Origin: Pontibacter burrus
GTDB lineage: Bacteria; Bacteroidota; Bacteroidia; Cytophagales; Hymenobacteraceae
Assembly (NCBI RefSeq): GCF_010686685.1
Contig: NZ_JAAGWD010000003.1
Coordinates: forward strand, 1-64,000
Reading direction: 5' to 3'
DNA length: 64,000 nt
Below are positions 63,572 to 64,000 of the stretch, piece by piece; within the stretch, counting starts at the first letter, position 1; each line of letters opens with the position of its first letter. The translations under genes and the position numbers were made by a program. The notes beneath the pieces are model-generated. The model made no database searches, had not been told where the DNA came from, and saw nothing but the letters and a program-made list of their open reading frames with translations.

Positions 63572-64000
63572 ATGAGTCCAAATCCAAGATCAATTATCAT
63601 ACTGATTGCCGACGACGATGCCGAAGACCGGATGCTGGTTAAAGAAGCATTGGAGGAAAGCCGCCTGAACAACCATATACAGTTTGTGGAGAACGGCGAA
63701 GAACTGCTGGATTACCTGAACAACAAAGGCAGGTTTGCAGACAAGGAACAGTACCCGACACCGGGCCTGATTCTGCTGGACCTGAACATGCCTAAAAAGG
63801 ATGGTCGTGAAGCGCTGAAAGAGATAAAGCAGCAGGAACATCTGCGCATGATTCCGGTTGTGGTGCTGACCACTTCCAAAGCCGAAGAAGACATCCTGCG
63901 CACCTACGACCTGGGCGTAAGCTCTTTTATTACAAAGCCTGTAACATTCAGCTCCTTGGTTGATGTAATGAAAACCCTGAGCAAATACTGGTTCGAAATT
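63572..64000 (+). CDS. Response regulator, Rcp1-like (cut by the window edge)
   Basis: ATG start at 63572, open through 64000 (143 codons), no stop in the window. Receiver domain of the single-domain Rcp1-type: acidic pocket IADDDAEDR, phosphoacceptor D70 in LLDLNMPKKDG, VLTTSKAEED and ITKPVTF with the conserved Lys. No output domain is seen up to the edge. Its start lies 11 bases after the kinase stop, with a full AACTATAGTT bridging the junction (63560-63569), so the two form a two-component pair. Confidence 0.93.
   Translation, partial: MSPNPRSIIILIADDDAEDRMLVKEALEESRLNNHIQFVENGEELLDYLNNKGRFADKEQYPTPGLILLDLNMPKKDGREALKEIKQQEHLRMIPVVVLTTSKAEEDILRTYDLGVSSFITKPVTFSSLVDVMKTLSKYWFEI

Overview
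The window is chromosomal DNA of a Bacteroidota bacterium, most likely a Pontibacter- or Hymenobacter-like member of the Cytophagales. Evidence seen directly: several upstream regions carry the Bacteroidota sigma-A promoter (TTG-N19-TAnnTTTG); most starts lack a strong Shine-Dalgarno sequence; a 1440-residue surface protein ends in a type IX secretion sorting domain; and menaquinone genes of the classical MenF/MenD/MenE route are present. Genus placement is inference. I see no rRNA, tRNA, CRISPR array, phage or intact insertion sequence.

Layout. 245-5028 (minus): two small lipoproteins, then pyrG-yidC. 6106-11897 (minus): radical SAM enzyme, large secreted zinc protease, dinB. 12165-18601 (plus): giant Ig/PKD-repeat protein, a truncated short-chain dehydrogenase, a DJ-1/PfpI protein, a pirin. 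18750-25857 (minus): two RluF-type pseudouridine synthase paralogues (one lacking the catalytic Asp), BrnQ, a double universal stress protein, an M28 peptidase. 26102-35282 (mostly plus): cytochrome c, SMP-30 lactonase, alcohol dehydrogenase, thioesterase, and histidine utilisation genes hutU, hutI and hutG with a lipoprotein gene between. 35343-42853 (minus): menI-menF-menD and menE with a DoxX gene among them. 43078-54232 (plus): phosphatase, pyruvate dehydrogenase E2, GH15, hslV, Crp/Fnr regulator plus SMR exporter, a deoxyhypusine-synthase homologue, two tandem barrel-like paralogues. 54294-61674: KatE-type catalase, 2'-5' RNA ligase-like protein, ABC-F ATPase, M48 protease. The right end holds a histidine kinase with two FixL-like PAS domains and a response regulator cut by the window edge.

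Most genes are housekeeping or metabolic; the unusual content is in the DNA itself. The palindrome AACTATAGTT and its core CTATAG are scattered through genes and spacers at far above chance frequency, in both coding frames that avoid its internal stop. Four spacers between co-directional minus-strand genes carry a ~367-nt repeat with a constant stem, a variable loop, a small hairpin and a G-rich end. Two further hairpin families and a ~168-nt imperfect palindrome occupy other spacers.
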